Source: Mycobacterium sp. ITM-2016-00316 | GTDB lineage: Bacteria > Actinomycetota > Actinomycetes > Mycobacteriales > Mycobacteriaceae | Reading direction: 5' to 3' | Assembly: GCF_002968335.2 (NCBI RefSeq) | Contig: NZ_CP134398.1 | Span: forward strand, 3,410,001-3,474,000 | Length of the DNA stretch: 64,000 bases | Part shown: positions 1 through 14,675 of the stretch, piece after piece | Numbering within the stretch: position 1 is the first letter of the stretch | Layout: every line of letters starts with the position of its first letter | Program-made: the position numbers and the translations under genes | Notes under the pieces: model-generated | Told to the model about the DNA's origin: nothing | Seen by the model: only the letters and a program-made list of their open reading frames with translations | Databases searched by the model: none

Positions 1-380
1 AGCAGATCATCGCGGCGGCCGACACCTTCTTCATCGGATCCGCGGATACCGAGGGCAACACCGACGCCTCTCACCGGGGCGGCAATCCGGGCTTCCTCCA
101 GGTGCTTTCACCCCAGCGGCTGCGATGGCCGGACTACCGGGGCAACTCGATGTTCATGACGCTGGGCAATATCAGCGCCAACCCGCGGGCCGGACTGCTG
201 ATCCCGGACTGGGACGCCGGGACCACCCTGCAGCTGACCGGCACCGCCGAGATCATCTGGGAGAGCGGGCCGGGTGCACAGTGTTCGGTCGAGTTCACCG
301 TCGACGAGGTTCTCGAACTGACCGGTGTCAGCCCGCTGCGCTGGAGCGGCGCGGAACTGTCTCCCGCCAACCCGGCCTGA
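1..380 (+). CDS. Pyridoxamine 5'-phosphate oxidase-like flavin-binding protein, C-terminal part
   Basis: The gene is cut by the left window edge; the frame is open from base 3 to a TGA at 378-380, giving about 125 residues. The visible part holds FFIGSADTEGNTDASHRGG, then RWPDYRGNSMFMTLGNI and NPRAGLLIPDW. This pattern is typical of the PNPOx-like split-barrel flavoproteins of actinobacteria, which bind FMN or F420-type cofactors and are sometimes fused to a ferredoxin-reductase module. The substrate cannot be told from this fragment. Its stop codon directly abuts the recN stop on the other strand, with no base between them and no room for a terminator. The family assignment is firm; the exact role is not. 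Confidence 0.75.
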   Translation, partial: QIIAAADTFFIGSADTEGNTDASHRGGNPGFLQVLSPQRLRWPDYRGNSMFMTLGNISANPRAGLLIPDWDAGTTLQLTGTAEIIWESGPGAQCSVEFTVDEVLELTGVSPLRWSGAELSPANPA

Positions 381-2132
381 CTACTCTGCGCGGTCGCGCT
401 GGGCTGACTCCCACAGCTCACGCGCATGGGCCCGGCCGCTGTCGGTATCGCCGAGCCCGGCCAGCATCCTGGCGAGTTCGGCCACCCGGTCCTCGTCGTG
501 CAGACGGACGACGCGGCTGGATTTCGGGCCGCTCTCCACCACCAGGTGGGTATCGGCGTAGGCGGCCACCTGCGGCAGGTGGGTGACGACGATGACCTGA
601 TGAGTGCGGGCCAGCCGCGCCAACCGGCGACCGATCTGCACCGCGGCGCGCCCACCGACTCCGGCGTCGACCTCGTCGAACACCATCGTGGTGCCCTCGG
701 CCGACGCTGACAGCACCACCTCGAGTGCCAGCATGACGCGCGACAGCTCACCGCCGGAGGCACTTTTGGCCAGCGGCAGCAGCTCGGTGCCACGATGCGC
801 GGCGAACCCGAACTCGACCGCGTCCACCCCGTGCTGACCGGCGTGCGCCGCCACGCCACCGGCCAGCGTGATCGGTGCCGAGTCGTCGGCACGGGCCGCC
901 AACGGCGCCAACGAGATACCGAAGTCGGCCCCGGTCATCGCCAGTCCGGCCAGTTCTGCGGTCACCGCCTTGGACAGCCCCTTGGCCGCCTTGGTGCGCG
1001 CCTTGGTGAGGTCGGCGGCCGCGGCGACCACCTTGGCCTGCAGGTCATCGACGCGCTGCTGCAATCCCGCCAGCGCCTCCTCCGAGACGTCGAGCTGCGA
1101 CAGCCGGTCGCGGGATTCTTGCGCCCACGCCAGCACCGCGTCGATATCGGCACCGTACTTGCGGGTCAGTCCGCGCAGCTCACTCTGGCGCGCCAGTTTG
1201 CCTTCCAGCGTGCTGGCATCGCTGGGCAGTTCGGAGAGAAAATCACCGAGTTCGGTCGACACATCGGCGATCACGGCGACCGCTTCGGCCAGTCGCTCCC
1301 CCAGCGCCTGCAAGGCGCTGTCATCGGTGCCCTCCAGGGCGGCCCTGGCCGAGGCGACATTGGCCGCCGCGGACGCCGCATCGGTGCCGTCGTCGTCGGG
1401 CGGGCCCGCCAACGCGGCCCGTGCCCCGGCGGCGGATTCGCGCAGTGCGTCGAGTTCGGAGAGCCGACGGATATCGGCGACAAGGGCGTCGTCCTCACCC
1501 GGCGCCGGGTCCACGGTGTCGATCTCGTTGATTCCGAAGCTCAGCCGGTCCGCCTCGAGCGCGAGCTCGCGGGCCCGCTGGGTACGGTCGATCAGGTCGC
1601 GGCGCGCGGTCAGCCATTCCGCACGCAGCGCCCGGTACTTGCGTAGCGGCGTGCTGACATCGGCGAACCTGTCCAGCGCGCCGCGCTGCTCATCGGGGCG
1701 CATCAGCCGCAGCTGATCGTTCTGTCCGTGCAGGGCGAGCAGCTCATTGGTGAACCCGCTCAGCGATTTCGCCGGCACGCTGCGCCCGCCGAGGTAGGCC
1801 CGCGACGGACCGTCGCGGCTGACCGATCGCGCCGCGATGACGCTGTCGTCATCGTCACGGTCTGCGCCGGAGGACTCCAGGATCTCGTCGATGCGACCGG
1901 TGACATCGGCACCGAGATCAATGGTGGTGAAACGGCCTTCCACCACGGCCCGGTCGGCACCGGTGCGTACCCGGCTGGCGTCGGCCCGCGCGCCGCCCAG
2001 CAGGTGCAGACCGGTCACCACCATCGTCTTGCCTGCGCCGGTCTCGCCGGTCAACACGGTCAGGCCGCGATCGAACTCGGCCGTCGCCGAACTGATCGCG
2101 CCCAGGGATTCGATACGTATCTCGGAGAGCAC
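381..2132 (-). CDS. recN: DNA repair protein RecN
   Basis: RecN is an SMC-like ATPase that acts at double-strand breaks in recombinational repair. The Walker A motif GETGAGKT lies at about residues 29-36. The middle is rich in Ala, Glu, Leu and Arg as expected for the coiled coil, and the C-terminal ABC half carries ASGGELSRVMLALE, MVFDEVDAGVGG and VTHLPQVAA. I chose the GTG at 2132 ([14 protein letters not shown], 583 aa) because it overlaps the nadK TAG by one base (TAGTG) and gives the conserved family N-terminus; an ATG at 2147 would add five residues. It is the last gene of the tlyA-nadK-recN run. The order matches M. tuberculosis Rv1694-Rv1696. Confidence 0.95.
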   Translation of the reverse strand: MLSEIRIESLGAISSATAEFDRGLTVLTGETGAGKTMVVTGLHLLGGARADASRVRTGADRAVVEGRFTTIDLGADVTGRIDEILESSGADRDDDDSVIAARSVSRDGPSRAYLGGRSVPAKSLSGFTNELLALHGQNDQLRLMRPDEQRGALDRFADVSTPLRKYRALRAEWLTARRDLIDRTQRARELALEADRLSFGINEIDTVDPAPGEDDALVADIRRLSELDALRESAAGARAALAGPPDDDGTDAASAAANVASARAALEGTDDSALQALGERLAEAVAVIADVSTELGDFLSELPSDASTLEGKLARQSELRGLTRKYGADIDAVLAWAQESRDRLSQLDVSEEALAGLQQRVDDLQAKVVAAAADLTKARTKAAKGLSKAVTAELAGLAMTGADFGISLAPLAARADDSAPITLAGGVAAHAGQHGVDAVEFGFAAHRGTELLPLAKSASGGELSRVMLALEVVLSASAEGTTMVFDEVDAGVGGRAAVQIGRRLARLARTHQVIVVTHLPQVAAYADTHLVVESGPKSSRVVRLHDEDRVAELARMLAGLGDTDSGRAHARELWESAQRDRAE

Positions 2133-3055
2133 TACTGGCCACGCCATCCGGTGACGGGCAGCCGGAACTTACGAACCAGCCGGTCGGTGAACGGCGCGCT
2201 GTCCAGACGCACCCATTTCAGCGACGTCTCACAGCGGGTGACCTCCAGGCGCGCGCCGGCCGGCACGATCATCTTTCGCCGGCCGTCACAGAAGGCCACC
2301 GCGTCATTGCCGCCGGCCTCGATCTCGATGGCAATGGACGCGTCCGGGCTGGTGACCATCGGTCGCGCGAACAGCGCATGAGCGTTGTTGGGCACCACCA
2401 GGATCGCCTCCAGATCCGGCCACAGGATCGGCCCACCCGCCGAGAACGCATACGCGGTGGAACCCGTCGGCGTCGAGACCAGCACACCGTCGCACCCGAA
2501 AGACGACACCGGGCGGCCGTCGACCTCCAACACCACACCCAGCACGCCGAGCCGCGGGCCCTTTTCCAGACTGGCCTCGTTGAGCGCCCAGCCGTGGTCC
2601 AGGATGGTGCCGCCCGCACGAACCACGATGTCGAGGGTCATCCGCTTCTCGACCAGGTAGTCGCGGGCGATGACATGGTCGAGGACTTGGTCGAGGGCCT
2701 CGGTCTCCGCTTCGGCGAGAAAGCCGATGCGACCGAGATTGAGTCCGAGCACCGGAATCTCGGCATTGCGGGCAAGTTCGGCAGCACGCAGGAAGGTGCC
2801 GTCACCACCGAGAGCGAGCACCAGCTCACAGCCCTCGGCGGCCCGTTCGTCGGCGTCGACCACCTCGATGTCCACGCCGAGCGCCCGGATCTCGTCCGGC
2901 GCCAGGTGCAGCGAACCGCGGTCGACGGCTTCGGCGGTCAGCACCCGCAGGCCGATCCCGTGTTCACCGAGCACCTTCTCGACCCGGCGGGCGGTCTCGG
3001 TGGCCTCGTCACGCCCGGTGTGCACGACGACCAGCACGGATCGTTCGGATGTCAT
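2132..3055 (-). CDS. nadK: NAD kinase
   Basis: This enzyme phosphorylates NAD to NADP using ATP or polyphosphate (PpnK in M. tuberculosis). At 307 aa it has the family length. The catalytic GGDGT motif is at residues 83-87 ([15 protein letters not shown]), followed by [13 protein letters not shown] and the conserved [16 protein letters not shown] segment. The ATG overlaps the tlyA stop by four bases (ATGA, 3052-3055), and its own stop overlaps the recN start, so the three genes are probably translationally coupled. Confidence 0.96.
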   Translation of the reverse strand: MTSERSVLVVVHTGRDEATETARRVEKVLGEHGIGLRVLTAEAVDRGSLHLAPDEIRALGVDIEVVDADERAAEGCELVLALGGDGTFLRAAELARNAEIPVLGLNLGRIGFLAEAETEALDQVLDHVIARDYLVEKRMTLDIVVRAGGTILDHGWALNEASLEKGPRLGVLGVVLEVDGRPVSSFGCDGVLVSTPTGSTAYAFSAGGPILWPDLEAILVVPNNAHALFARPMVTSPDASIAIEIEAGGNDAVAFCDGRRKMIVPAGARLEVTRCETSLKWVRLDSAPFTDRLVRKFRLPVTGWRGQ

Positions 3056-3858
3056 TGTGGCCCTTCGTCAATCGCGCGAGCAACAGCGTGTTCCAGGCTC
3101 TCACCGATGAGAGGGGCGTCGGCTTCGGCCCGGAATCGCAGGAAGAACTCCACATTGCCGGACGGCCCCGGCAATGGGCTGGCAGTGACAGCGACTGTGT
3201 GCCAGTGCAATTCTGCGGCACGGTGCGCGACGGCCAGGACCGCCTCGGCGCGCAGCGCGGGATCCGAGACGACGCCACCGGCACCGACCCGGTCCTTGCC
3301 GACCTCGAACTGTGGTTTGACCATCGGAACGATGTCGGCGTCCCGGCGGCAGCACGCGGTCAACGCGGGCAGCACCGTGGCCAGCGAGATGAAGGACAGG
3401 TCGGCGACCACCAGATCGACCGGGCCGCCGATCGCGTCTGGTGTGAGGGTCCGGACATTTGTGCGTTCCAGCACGTGAACCCGCTCATCGGATCGCAGTG
3501 ACCAGGCGAGCTGTCCGTAGCCGACGTCGGCGGCCACGATCTCGGCGGCACCACGGTCCAGCAGGACCTCGGTGAATCCACCGGTCGATGCGCCCGCGTC
3601 CAGGCAGCGGCGGCCTTCGACAGGCACACCGAAAGCGTCGAGCGCACCGATCAGTTTGTGCGCACCTCGCGATACCCAGGTGCGTTCGTCGGCAGCTACG
3701 GTGAGGTTGGCGTCCACCGATACCGCAGTGGCAGGCTTGGCCGCCGGCATGCCATCGATGCGGACCCGGCCCGCGCCGATCAGTTCTGCGGCCTGCTGCC
3801 GGGACCTGGCCAGCCCACGCCGCACCAACTCGGCATCCACCCGCGCTCGTCGCGTCAT
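3052..3858 (-). CDS. tlyA: 16S/23S rRNA 2'-O-methyltransferase TlyA
   Basis: TlyA methylates the ribose of C1409 in 16S and C1920 in 23S rRNA, and its loss gives capreomycin resistance. The frame is open further upstream, but the start at 3858 ([19 protein letters not shown]) gives exactly the family length of 268 aa. An N-terminal S4-like RNA-binding domain (about 1-60) precedes a Rossmann methyltransferase domain with [19 protein letters not shown] and [13 protein letters not shown]. The 16S gene in this window keeps the C1409 region unaltered, so the substrate is present. Confidence 0.95.
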   Translation of the reverse strand: MTRRARVDAELVRRGLARSRQQAAELIGAGRVRIDGMPAAKPATAVSVDANLTVAADERTWVSRGAHKLIGALDAFGVPVEGRRCLDAGASTGGFTEVLLDRGAAEIVAADVGYGQLAWSLRSDERVHVLERTNVRTLTPDAIGGPVDLVVADLSFISLATVLPALTACCRRDADIVPMVKPQFEVGKDRVGAGGVVSDPALRAEAVLAVAHRAAELHWHTVAVTASPLPGPSGNVEFFLRFRAEADAPLIGESLEHAVARAIDEGPQ

Positions 3859-3862
3859 CGGG

Positions 3863-4054
3863 TCAGTGCCCCCGGATCGCGTCGCCCCGGCCCTCCACCG
3901 ATTCCAGGGCGCGGACCAGTAGGTCATGCGCCTCTTCCAGGCGCGCTGCGACGGCATCGATTTCGGAGTCCTCCAGCCCGCCGGATTCGATATCCGGCAG
4001 GTCTGCCAACAGTGCCGCAATCTGGGTGCGGATCTGCTCGGGATCGGTACTCAT
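3863..4054 (-). CDS. Small conserved acidic protein (Rv1693-like)
   Basis: This is a 63-residue protein starting MSTDPEQIRTQIAALLADLPDIE and ending near GRGDAIRGH. It is acidic and predicted to be mostly helical, with no Cys and no membrane segment. It sits four bases upstream of tlyA on the same strand and occupies the position of Rv1693, a small protein of unknown function. An in-frame ATG at 4066 would add MISD. The function is unknown; the conserved position and tight spacing are the main evidence that it is real. Confidence 0.75.
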   Translation of the reverse strand: MSTDPEQIRTQIAALLADLPDIESGGLEDSEIDAVAARLEEAHDLLVRALESVEGRGDAIRGH

Positions 4055-4080
4055 ATCGCTGATCACGCTAGCCGATGCGG

Positions 4081-5076
4081 TCAGGTCAGCAGCGACCAGC
4101 GCTGCAGTGCGGCGCGCGCGGTGTCATCGCCGGCCGCGACGGTGACGCTGCCGCCGCCGGCCCACGCTGCGTGCGCGGTGGCACGTACGACGCTCAGCGG
4201 ATCACCGACATCGGCGCCGGTCGCCCGAACGGTGAGCGTCGAACCGCTGGTCTGGGTCTGCCACGCCGGGTGCGGGGAGATCCGCAAAGCCTCGGCGTCG
4301 GTGTGCAGTGCCCGCAGATCCTCGGACACGTAGTCGGGCCGGCTGCCGGGCGCGGCGTGCACCATGTCGGCGGCGTTGTTCACCCCGGTGAGCACCATCA
4401 GGCTGGGCAGTCCCGCAGCGTTGGCTCCCTCGATATCGGTATCGAGGCGATCCCCGATCACCAGAGGTGTCCTGAAATCGCCGCGGGCCAGCGCGTCATT
4501 CATCAGCGTGGGGGCCGGCTTACCGGCGACCTGAGGTTCGGCATCGGTCGCGGTGCGCAGCGCAGCGACCATGGAGCCGTTGCCCGGCAGCAACCCTCTT
4601 TCCGACGGCAGCGTGCGGTCGACGTTGGCGGCGACCCACAGGGCACCGGCACGGATGGCCAGCGCAGCCTCGGACAGGATGGGCCAGCTGGTCTCGGGGT
4701 TGTGGCCCTGGACGACACCGACGGGATTCTCCTCGAACGCGCGGACCGGCTTCAGGCCGACGGCGACGATCTCGGCGGCCAGCGAGTCGGTGCCGACGAC
4801 CAGGACTGTGGCGCCTGCGGGCAGTTGGCTCGCCAGCAACCGGGCGGCGCTCTGCGCGCTGGTGACGACGTCGTCGGGTTGGGCGCTGAAGCCGAGCTCC
4901 TGCAGATGCCCGGCGACCTCGGCCGCCGACCGGGAGGCATTGTTGGTGACGTAGAGCGTGCGGGCGTCCAACGTCGCCAGACTGTCCACGGCTCCGGTGG
5001 TGGGTTCATGGCCGCGGAACACCGTGCCGTCGAGATCCAGGAGCAGACAGTCATGCTCCTGTGCCAGCGTGCCCAT
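4081..5076 (-). CDS. HAD-superfamily phosphatase (Rv1692-like)
   Basis: This is a 331-residue HAD hydrolase of the NagD/4-nitrophenylphosphatase type. Motif I is DLDGT at residues 14-18 (the nucleophile is the first Asp), motif II is YVTNNAS near residue 45, and the C-terminal metal-binding motif is IGDRLDTDIEGANAAG. The M. tuberculosis orthologue Rv1692 has been described as a glycerol-3-phosphate phosphatase in polar lipid recycling. The same activity is inferred here from family and position. It starts one base past the stop of the upstream TPR gene, so the two are likely co-transcribed. Confidence 0.88.
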   Translation of the reverse strand: MGTLAQEHDCLLLDLDGTVFRGHEPTTGAVDSLATLDARTLYVTNNASRSAAEVAGHLQELGFSAQPDDVVTSAQSAARLLASQLPAGATVLVVGTDSLAAEIVAVGLKPVRAFEENPVGVVQGHNPETSWPILSEAALAIRAGALWVAANVDRTLPSERGLLPGNGSMVAALRTATDAEPQVAGKPAPTLMNDALARGDFRTPLVIGDRLDTDIEGANAAGLPSLMVLTGVNNAADMVHAAPGSRPDYVSEDLRALHTDAEALRISPHPAWQTQTSGSTLTVRATGADVGDPLSVVRATAHAAWAGGGSVTVAAGDDTARAALQRWSLLT

Positions 5077-5077
5077 C

Positions 5078-5960
5078 TCAGGTCAGCTCGGTGAGACGTT
5101 CTTCGGCGTCGGTGACACCCTCGACGTCGACGGCAGCGGCGTTGATGAAGGCCTGCACCGCGTCATCGGGGCGACCGAGAGCGAGCAGGGTCTCGGCATA
5201 GACGTAGAACAGCCGGGCACTGGTGGTCCCGAGGCGGGTCGCGTCCAGCGGCGGGCTGGACAGCAGCGCCAGCGCCTGTTCGTGCTGGCCGAGATCGGAT
5301 CGCGCGCCTGCCACCACGATGCGCAATTCATCGGCATCGTCACCGGTGAGCTGCCGGGCCTCGTCGCTGCGGGCCAGCTCGACGGCCCGTTCCGGGCGCC
5401 CGACACCGCGTTCGCAGTCGGCGATCAGCGGCAGCAATGCAGACTTGCTGCCCATCCGGCGAGCGGCACGCAATTCGGCGAGCGCCTGCGCCCAGTCACC
5501 GCAGTAGTAGGCCGCGATACCGACGGCTTCGCGGACCGCGGCGATCCGGCCGGAGCGGGCACGCGCGGCGCGGGCGTGTTCCAGCGCAGCGGCAGGATCA
5601 TCCTCGAAGAAGTTCCCCGGCCGCCACCAGGTGGCGTGCCACGACGTCGGCCGTGGACTTGTCCAGGGTGATCAGCTCGCTGCGGATCTCGGGAGAAAGT
5701 TGTTTGGCTTCGATCTCCGGGGGGATGCGCGGGCCGACCGGACGGTCTTCGCCGTCCTGATCGCGCCGGCTGCTGGGCCCGGACGACCATGGTGGGCTGG
5801 GCCGATCACGACCACCTCGATGAGGTGCGCCGCCGGCTCCGGAACGCTGAGCACCGTTGGCGCCGGACCGGTGCCCGGTGTTCCCACCGGTACGCGGGCC
5901 GTCGCCCGCCGCCCGGCGGAAGGGCCGTTCGCCGCTGCCGGCTTGTCTGTCCTCGGCCAC
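5078..5960 (-). pseudogene. TPR-like protein (Rv1691 family) with an apparent +1 frameshift
   Basis: Two open frames together encode one protein. The 5' part starts at a GTG (5960) behind AGGAAGG and has a long low-complexity Gly/Arg/Pro/Ser region, then IPPEIEAKQLSPEIRSEL and VVARHLVAAGELL. It then meets a TGA at 5598. The family sequence continues in the next frame from 5605: EDDPAAALEHARAARARSG, IAAYYCGDWAQALAELRAARRM, CERGVGRPERAVELA and FYVYAETLLALGRPDDAVQAF, to the stop at 5078. Removing one base from CTTCTTCGAG (5603-5612) restores a single frame of about 293 aa. The repeats look like degenerate TPRs. It may be a real lesion, a recoding site or a sequence error. The function is unknown. 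Confidence 0.8.
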
Positions 5961-6093
5961 AGTCGCCTTCCTGATTGATCAACCGTCTTTCCGAAAGGAT
6001 AGCCGGGAGCCGGCGAAACACGACAGCTGCACGAATATCGGCCATTAACTGCCATTCAATTCGGACTGGAAATGGTCACCGAATTACGGTATG

Positions 6094-6128
6094 CCTCGGC
6101 CCTCCAAACGGTGTTTGGAGGGCCGAGG
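6094..6128 (-). terminator. rrnB operon terminator hairpin
   Basis: A perfect 16-bp inverted repeat (CCTCGGCCCTCCAAAC and its complement) with a 3-base loop lies just downstream of the 5S gene. There is no run of U after the stem, which is usual for mycobacterial terminators. The stem strength and position make termination of the rRNA operon the likely role. Confidence 0.88.
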
Positions 6129-6138
6129 GCTTAATGTG

Positions 6139-6253
6139 TGTTCGGCGGTGTCCTACTTTTCCACCCTTTTGGGTAGTATCATTGGCGCTGGTAGGCTTAG
6201 CTTCCGGGTTCGGGATGGGACCGGGCGTTTCCCTGCCGCTATGGCCGCCGTAA
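6139..6253 (-). rRNA. rrf: 5S ribosomal RNA
   Basis: Read on the minus strand, the 115-nt gene starts TTACGGCGGCCATAGCGG and ends CACCGCCGAACA. It has the conserved GGGAAACGCCCGGTCCCAT and CCGAACCCGGAAGCTAAGCC segments of mycobacterial 5S RNA. It is the last gene of rrnB. About 195 bases of GT-rich spacer separate it from 23S, and I see no tRNA in that spacer. Confidence 0.96.
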
Positions 6254-6449
6254 CTTTATTCACCCTTTTCTGGGCGCCCCCACGCGCGTGATGGGTGGGG
6301 GAAGTGTGTTTTGGTGGTGGAGTGTGTGACATTCCCATTGCTGGTCGTGTCGTGTGTTCCATGGTGTGGATTGTGGTTGCAAGCGCGTTTGTTGTGCGTC
6401 AAATTTTTTCTTACACGGTTTATCTGCTACCCACTTTTGATGGGTGTGT

Positions 6450-11531
<5,082 letters not shown>

Positions 11532-11864
11532 ACAACCCAACCCAAAGGCCAGGTGGAATTCGAATCAGAAAAACCTGATATCCAAACAAAAGACACCAAA
11601 AACTGGCATCAAAAAAACAAACCACCCACCAAACTCGGGAAGACGGGAAGTCCCCCAAAAATGAGTGGCAAAAAACAACAAACAAAAACCACCAAACACA
11701 CTATTGAGTTCTCAAACAACAGACCTTCATTTGTCCGCGCCACAAACCCCGGCTCGAAAGCCGCGGTAGGTAGTGCGGGCAGTGAGGAACCCCCACGTTA
11801 ATGGGTGATTCTCTCGGATTTGTCTTCGCTCTCCGGCCGAGGCCGTGTCGCTCTGACTTGCAAT
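11532..11864 (-). other. rrnB leader (pre-16S) region
   Basis: This is roughly 330 bases of transcribed leader between the promoter and 16S. The half nearest 16S is strongly T/G-rich on the transcribed sense strand (several TTTTTGTTTG-like runs), and the promoter-proximal part is GC-rich. It contains the NusA-type antitermination element at 11701-11719. I see no open reading frame with coding character. Confidence 0.85.
11701..11719 (-). promoter_or_regulatory. rRNA antitermination / NusA-binding element
   Basis: The minus strand reads TTGTTTGAGAACTCAATAG. GAACTCAATAG is, in DNA form, the RNA used in the published M. tuberculosis NusA-RNA structure, and the preceding TTGAGAA resembles actinobacterial boxA. 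Its place in the 16S leader fits Nus-factor loading for rRNA antitermination. Confidence 0.8.
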
Positions 11865-11893
11865 AAGTTACGGCAGGGCTAACAGCGAGTCAA
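11865..11893 (-). promoter_or_regulatory. rrnB promoter
   Basis: On the minus strand there is a -35 box TTGACT (11893-11888), a 17-bp spacer and a -10 box TAACTT (11870-11865), a near-ideal housekeeping-sigma arrangement. It lies about 40 bases past the tyrS stop, as in the known mycobacterial rrnB locus, where a single promoter follows tyrS. I see no second promoter of similar quality in the leader. Confidence 0.85.
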
Positions 11894-11931
11894 ATCGCCT
11901 GTTCAGCGCGGAGTCTGCGCAGGTCAGCGAG

Positions 11932-13233
11932 CTACGCCGACGGGTCATCGGCGCTCACCCGCACCACACCGGCAATGTTGCGCTTGCCACGTCGCAACAC
12001 CAGCCAACGGTCGTGCAAAAAGTCCGATGACTGTGGTATCCACTCGTCGCTTTCGATTCGCACGTTGTTCACGTACACGCCGCCCTCTCCCACCGTCCGG
12101 CGCGCGTCCCCCTTGCTCTTGGACAGCCCGGTGCCCACCAGCAGATCGGTGATCGCATCCGGGCCGCCGGCCGCGAGCTCTGTCACCGCGCCGTTGCTCG
12201 CCTCCCGCAAGGCCGCGGCCAGCGTCGATTCGTCGAGATCGCCCAGTTCGCCCCGCCCGAACAACGCCTGGCTGGCCAGTTCTACGGCATCGGTGGCGGC
12301 CTGTCCGTGCACCAGCGTGGTCAACTCACGCGCCAGCGTCCGTTGCGCGGCACGTTCGTGGGCGCGAGTCTCGGTGGCTTCGCCCAACTCGGAGATCTGC
12401 TCGGCGCTCAGGAACGTGAACCATTTGAGGTAGCCGAGAACATCGGCGTCCGCGGTGTTGAAAAAGTACTGGTACCAGGCGTACGGGCTGGTCAGCTCCG
12501 GATCGAGCCAGATGTTGCCGCCACCGGTCGACTTACCGAACTTCTTGCCCTCGGAGTCGGTGACCAGCGGTGTCGTCATCGCGTGCACCGTGGCGCTGCG
12601 CTTCTGCCGCACCAGCCGGACGCCGGCGACGATATTGCCCCACTGGTCGGACCCGCCGATCTGCAGTCCGCAGCCATACCGTTCGTGCAGCTGCACGTAG
12701 TCATTGGCTTGCAGCAGCATGTAGCTGAACTCCGTGTAGGAGATGCCCTCGCCCTCCAGGCGCCGGCGCACCGTATCGCGGTCGAGCATGACGTTGACCG
12801 AGAAGTACTTGCCGACATCGCGCAGGAACTCGATGGCGGACAGCTCACCGGTCCAGGACAGGTTGTTCTCGACAATCGCCCCGGTCGGCCCGTCGTCGAA
12901 TTCGACGAACCGTTCGAGCTGGCCACGGATGCGTCCGGACCATTCGGCGACGGTGTCCGCGGTCTGCATGGTGCGTTCCCCGCTGTCTCGGGGGTCGCCG
13001 ATCATGCCGGTGGCGCCGCCTGCCAGCACGATCGGACGATGTCCGGCCTGCTGAAATCGGCGCAACGTGAGCAGCGGAACGAGGTGACCGGCATGCAAGC
13101 TGGGCGCGGTGGGATCGAACCCCGAATAGACCGTGAGCGGCGCGTTGGCCAGCGCCTCCGCCAACGCGTCCCGGTCGGTCGACTGCGCGATCAGGCCGCG
13201 CCATTCCAGCTCATCGAGGATGCCTTTACTCAC
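11932..13233 (-). CDS. tyrS: Tyrosyl-tRNA synthetase
   Basis: A class I synthetase of 433 aa that charges tRNA-Tyr. The HIGH-type motif is HAGH at residues 47-50, the tyrosine-binding region contains [10 protein letters not shown] (about 192-201), and the KMSKS-type motif is KFGKS at 231-235. An S4 RNA-binding domain occupies about the last 70 residues ([20 protein letters not shown]). The ATG start [14 protein letters not shown] matches the family. It lies directly upstream of the rrnB promoter, the conserved mycobacterial order, and downstream of mpg. Confidence 0.97.
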   Translation of the reverse strand: MSKGILDELEWRGLIAQSTDRDALAEALANAPLTVYSGFDPTAPSLHAGHLVPLLTLRRFQQAGHRPIVLAGGATGMIGDPRDSGERTMQTADTVAEWSGRIRGQLERFVEFDDGPTGAIVENNLSWTGELSAIEFLRDVGKYFSVNVMLDRDTVRRRLEGEGISYTEFSYMLLQANDYVQLHERYGCGLQIGGSDQWGNIVAGVRLVRQKRSATVHAMTTPLVTDSEGKKFGKSTGGGNIWLDPELTSPYAWYQYFFNTADADVLGYLKWFTFLSAEQISELGEATETRAHERAAQRTLARELTTLVHGQAATDAVELASQALFGRGELGDLDESTLAAALREASNGAVTELAAGGPDAITDLLVGTGLSKSKGDARRTVGEGGVYVNNVRIESDEWIPQSSDFLHDRWLVLRRGKRNIAGVVRVSADDPSA

Positions 13234-13250
13234 CCGGCCATCATCCTGTA

Positions 13251-13853
13251 TCAGTCGCTGCCACCGGGTACCGGAGCCCGCGGACTGCGGCGGTAGGCCG
13301 AGACCTCGGGGTGCCCCGACAGCCAGAACCGCCAGGCGCGATCCGCCGCGGTGCTCACCCCGACCCTCGGCCCCGCCAGCGCATCCACTGCCGCGCCCAG
13401 CTCGATGCGGATCGGTGCGGTCGTATCGAAAAGGTCAATCCCGTTGTCGTCCATGGTAATTCCCAGTGCCGAGCACAAGTTCCCGGGGCCGCGCGCCAGC
13501 GCACGAAGTGCCGGGGTCACGCCGCGACGCTGTTGAGCCACCGGCACACCGTCGTCGATGACGGCCGCGCGCAACAACACCGCCGCCGCGGCACCCTCCC
13601 AGCCGCAGACCACATTGGCGCAGACGTGGATGCCGTGGCTGCGATAGGTGTACATCCGGCCGGCCGGGCCGAACATCACGGTGTTGCGCAGACGTGGCCC
13701 GCGAAACGAGTGCGACGCCGGGTCCGGCCAGGGGCCGTCCGGCGGGCCGCCATAGGCCTCGACCTCGACGATCGTGGCGGTGACGTCACGGCCGTGCAGT
13801 CGTGCACCGAGTAGACGACGGGCCGCTGCCACCGGGTCGACCGCGAGCGTCAT
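13251..13853 (-). CDS. mpg: 3-methyladenine DNA glycosylase (AAG/MPG family)
   Basis: This base-excision-repair enzyme removes alkylated purines. At 200 aa it is close to the M. tuberculosis Mpg. The family signature [21 protein letters not shown] includes the catalytic Glu, and [22 protein letters not shown] and [13 protein letters not shown] are conserved. The ATG at 13853 ([19 protein letters not shown]) matches the family N-terminus; an ATG at 13916 would add 21 residues and nearly reach the divergent ABC gene. The next gene, tyrS, starts 17 bases after the stop. Confidence 0.93.
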   Translation of the reverse strand: MTLAVDPVAAARRLLGARLHGRDVTATIVEVEAYGGPPDGPWPDPASHSFRGPRLRNTVMFGPAGRMYTYRSHGIHVCANVVCGWEGAAAAVLLRAAVIDDGVPVAQQRRGVTPALRALARGPGNLCSALGITMDDNGIDLFDTTAPIRIELGAAVDALAGPRVGVSTAADRAWRFWLSGHPEVSAYRRSPRAPVPGGSD

Positions 13854-13919
13854 GGCTCCCACGTCATTGATTGTGCCCGCACCCTTGACACCGGCGGCCA
13901 CCGGGCGGATATTCATCGC

Positions 13920-14675
13920 ATGATGAGTTCATCGCACGATGAATTACTGCCCGACGCCCCCGAACACGCCATTGTGATCAAGAACCTGCACGTCACACGC
14001 GGCAAACGCACCGCCCTCGAGGACATCTCGGTCGCCATCCCGCCCGGCACCATCACCGGGCTACTCGGCCCCTCGGGCTGCGGCAAGACCACGCTCATCC
14101 GGTCCATCGTCGGCACCCAGGTGGTCGCGTCCGGCACGGTCACCGTGCTCGGCCTGCCGGCCGGCAGCGCTGCACTGCGCCGCCGCGTCGGCTACGTGAC
14201 GCAGGAGCCGACCATCTACCCCGACCTGCGGGTCATCGACAACGCCCGCTACTTCGCCGCGCTGTATGGCACCGATGCCCGCGCGGCCGACGACGCGATC
14301 GCGGCCGTCGGCCTGGACGACCATCGAACGGCCCTGTGCGGCAACCTTTCCGGAGGTCAACGCACCCGGGTGTCGCTGGCCTGCGCACTGGTGTCACACC
14401 CCGACCTGCTGGTGCTCGACGAGCCCACCGTCGGCCTCGATCCGGTACTACGGGTCGACCTGTGGGAGCAGTTCCGAAAGCTCGCCGACGGCGGCACCAC
14501 CCTGCTGGTCTCCAGCCATGTCATGGACGAGGCCGACCACTGCGGCGACCTGCTGCTCCTGCGGGAAGGACGACTGCTCGCGCACACCTCACCCGCCCAA
14601 CTGCGAGAGGACACCGGATGTACATCACTGGAGGACGCATTTCTCTCCGTCATCCGGCACGGCACCGCGGCGTGA
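13920..14675 (+). CDS. ABC transporter ATP-binding protein (drug-export type)
   Basis: This is a 251-residue ABC ATPase of the DrrA/multidrug-export type. Walker A is GPSGCGKT (50-57), the signature LSGGQ (143-147), Walker [14 protein letters not shown] (from 163), and the H-loop [14 protein letters not shown]. It pairs with the permease immediately downstream, whose GTG overlaps its TGA (GTGA), so the two should form one exporter. The place matches Rv1687c. The substrate is unknown; the TetR gene that follows suggests control by a small ligand. Confidence 0.9.
   Translation: MMSSSHDELLPDAPEHAIVIKNLHVTRGKRTALEDISVAIPPGTITGLLGPSGCGKTTLIRSIVGTQVVASGTVTVLGLPAGSAALRRRVGYVTQEPTIYPDLRVIDNARYFAALYGTDARAADDAIAAVGLDDHRTALCGNLSGGQRTRVSLACALVSHPDLLVLDEPTVGLDPVLRVDLWEQFRKLADGGTTLLVSSHVMDEADHCGDLLLLREGRLLAHTSPAQLREDTGCTSLEDAFLSVIRHGTAA

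Noticed and set aside
3859..4020. An extended TlyA N-terminus of 54 residues
   Set aside because: It overlaps the Rv1693-like gene in another frame, lacks family similarity, and the 3858 start gives exactly the family length.
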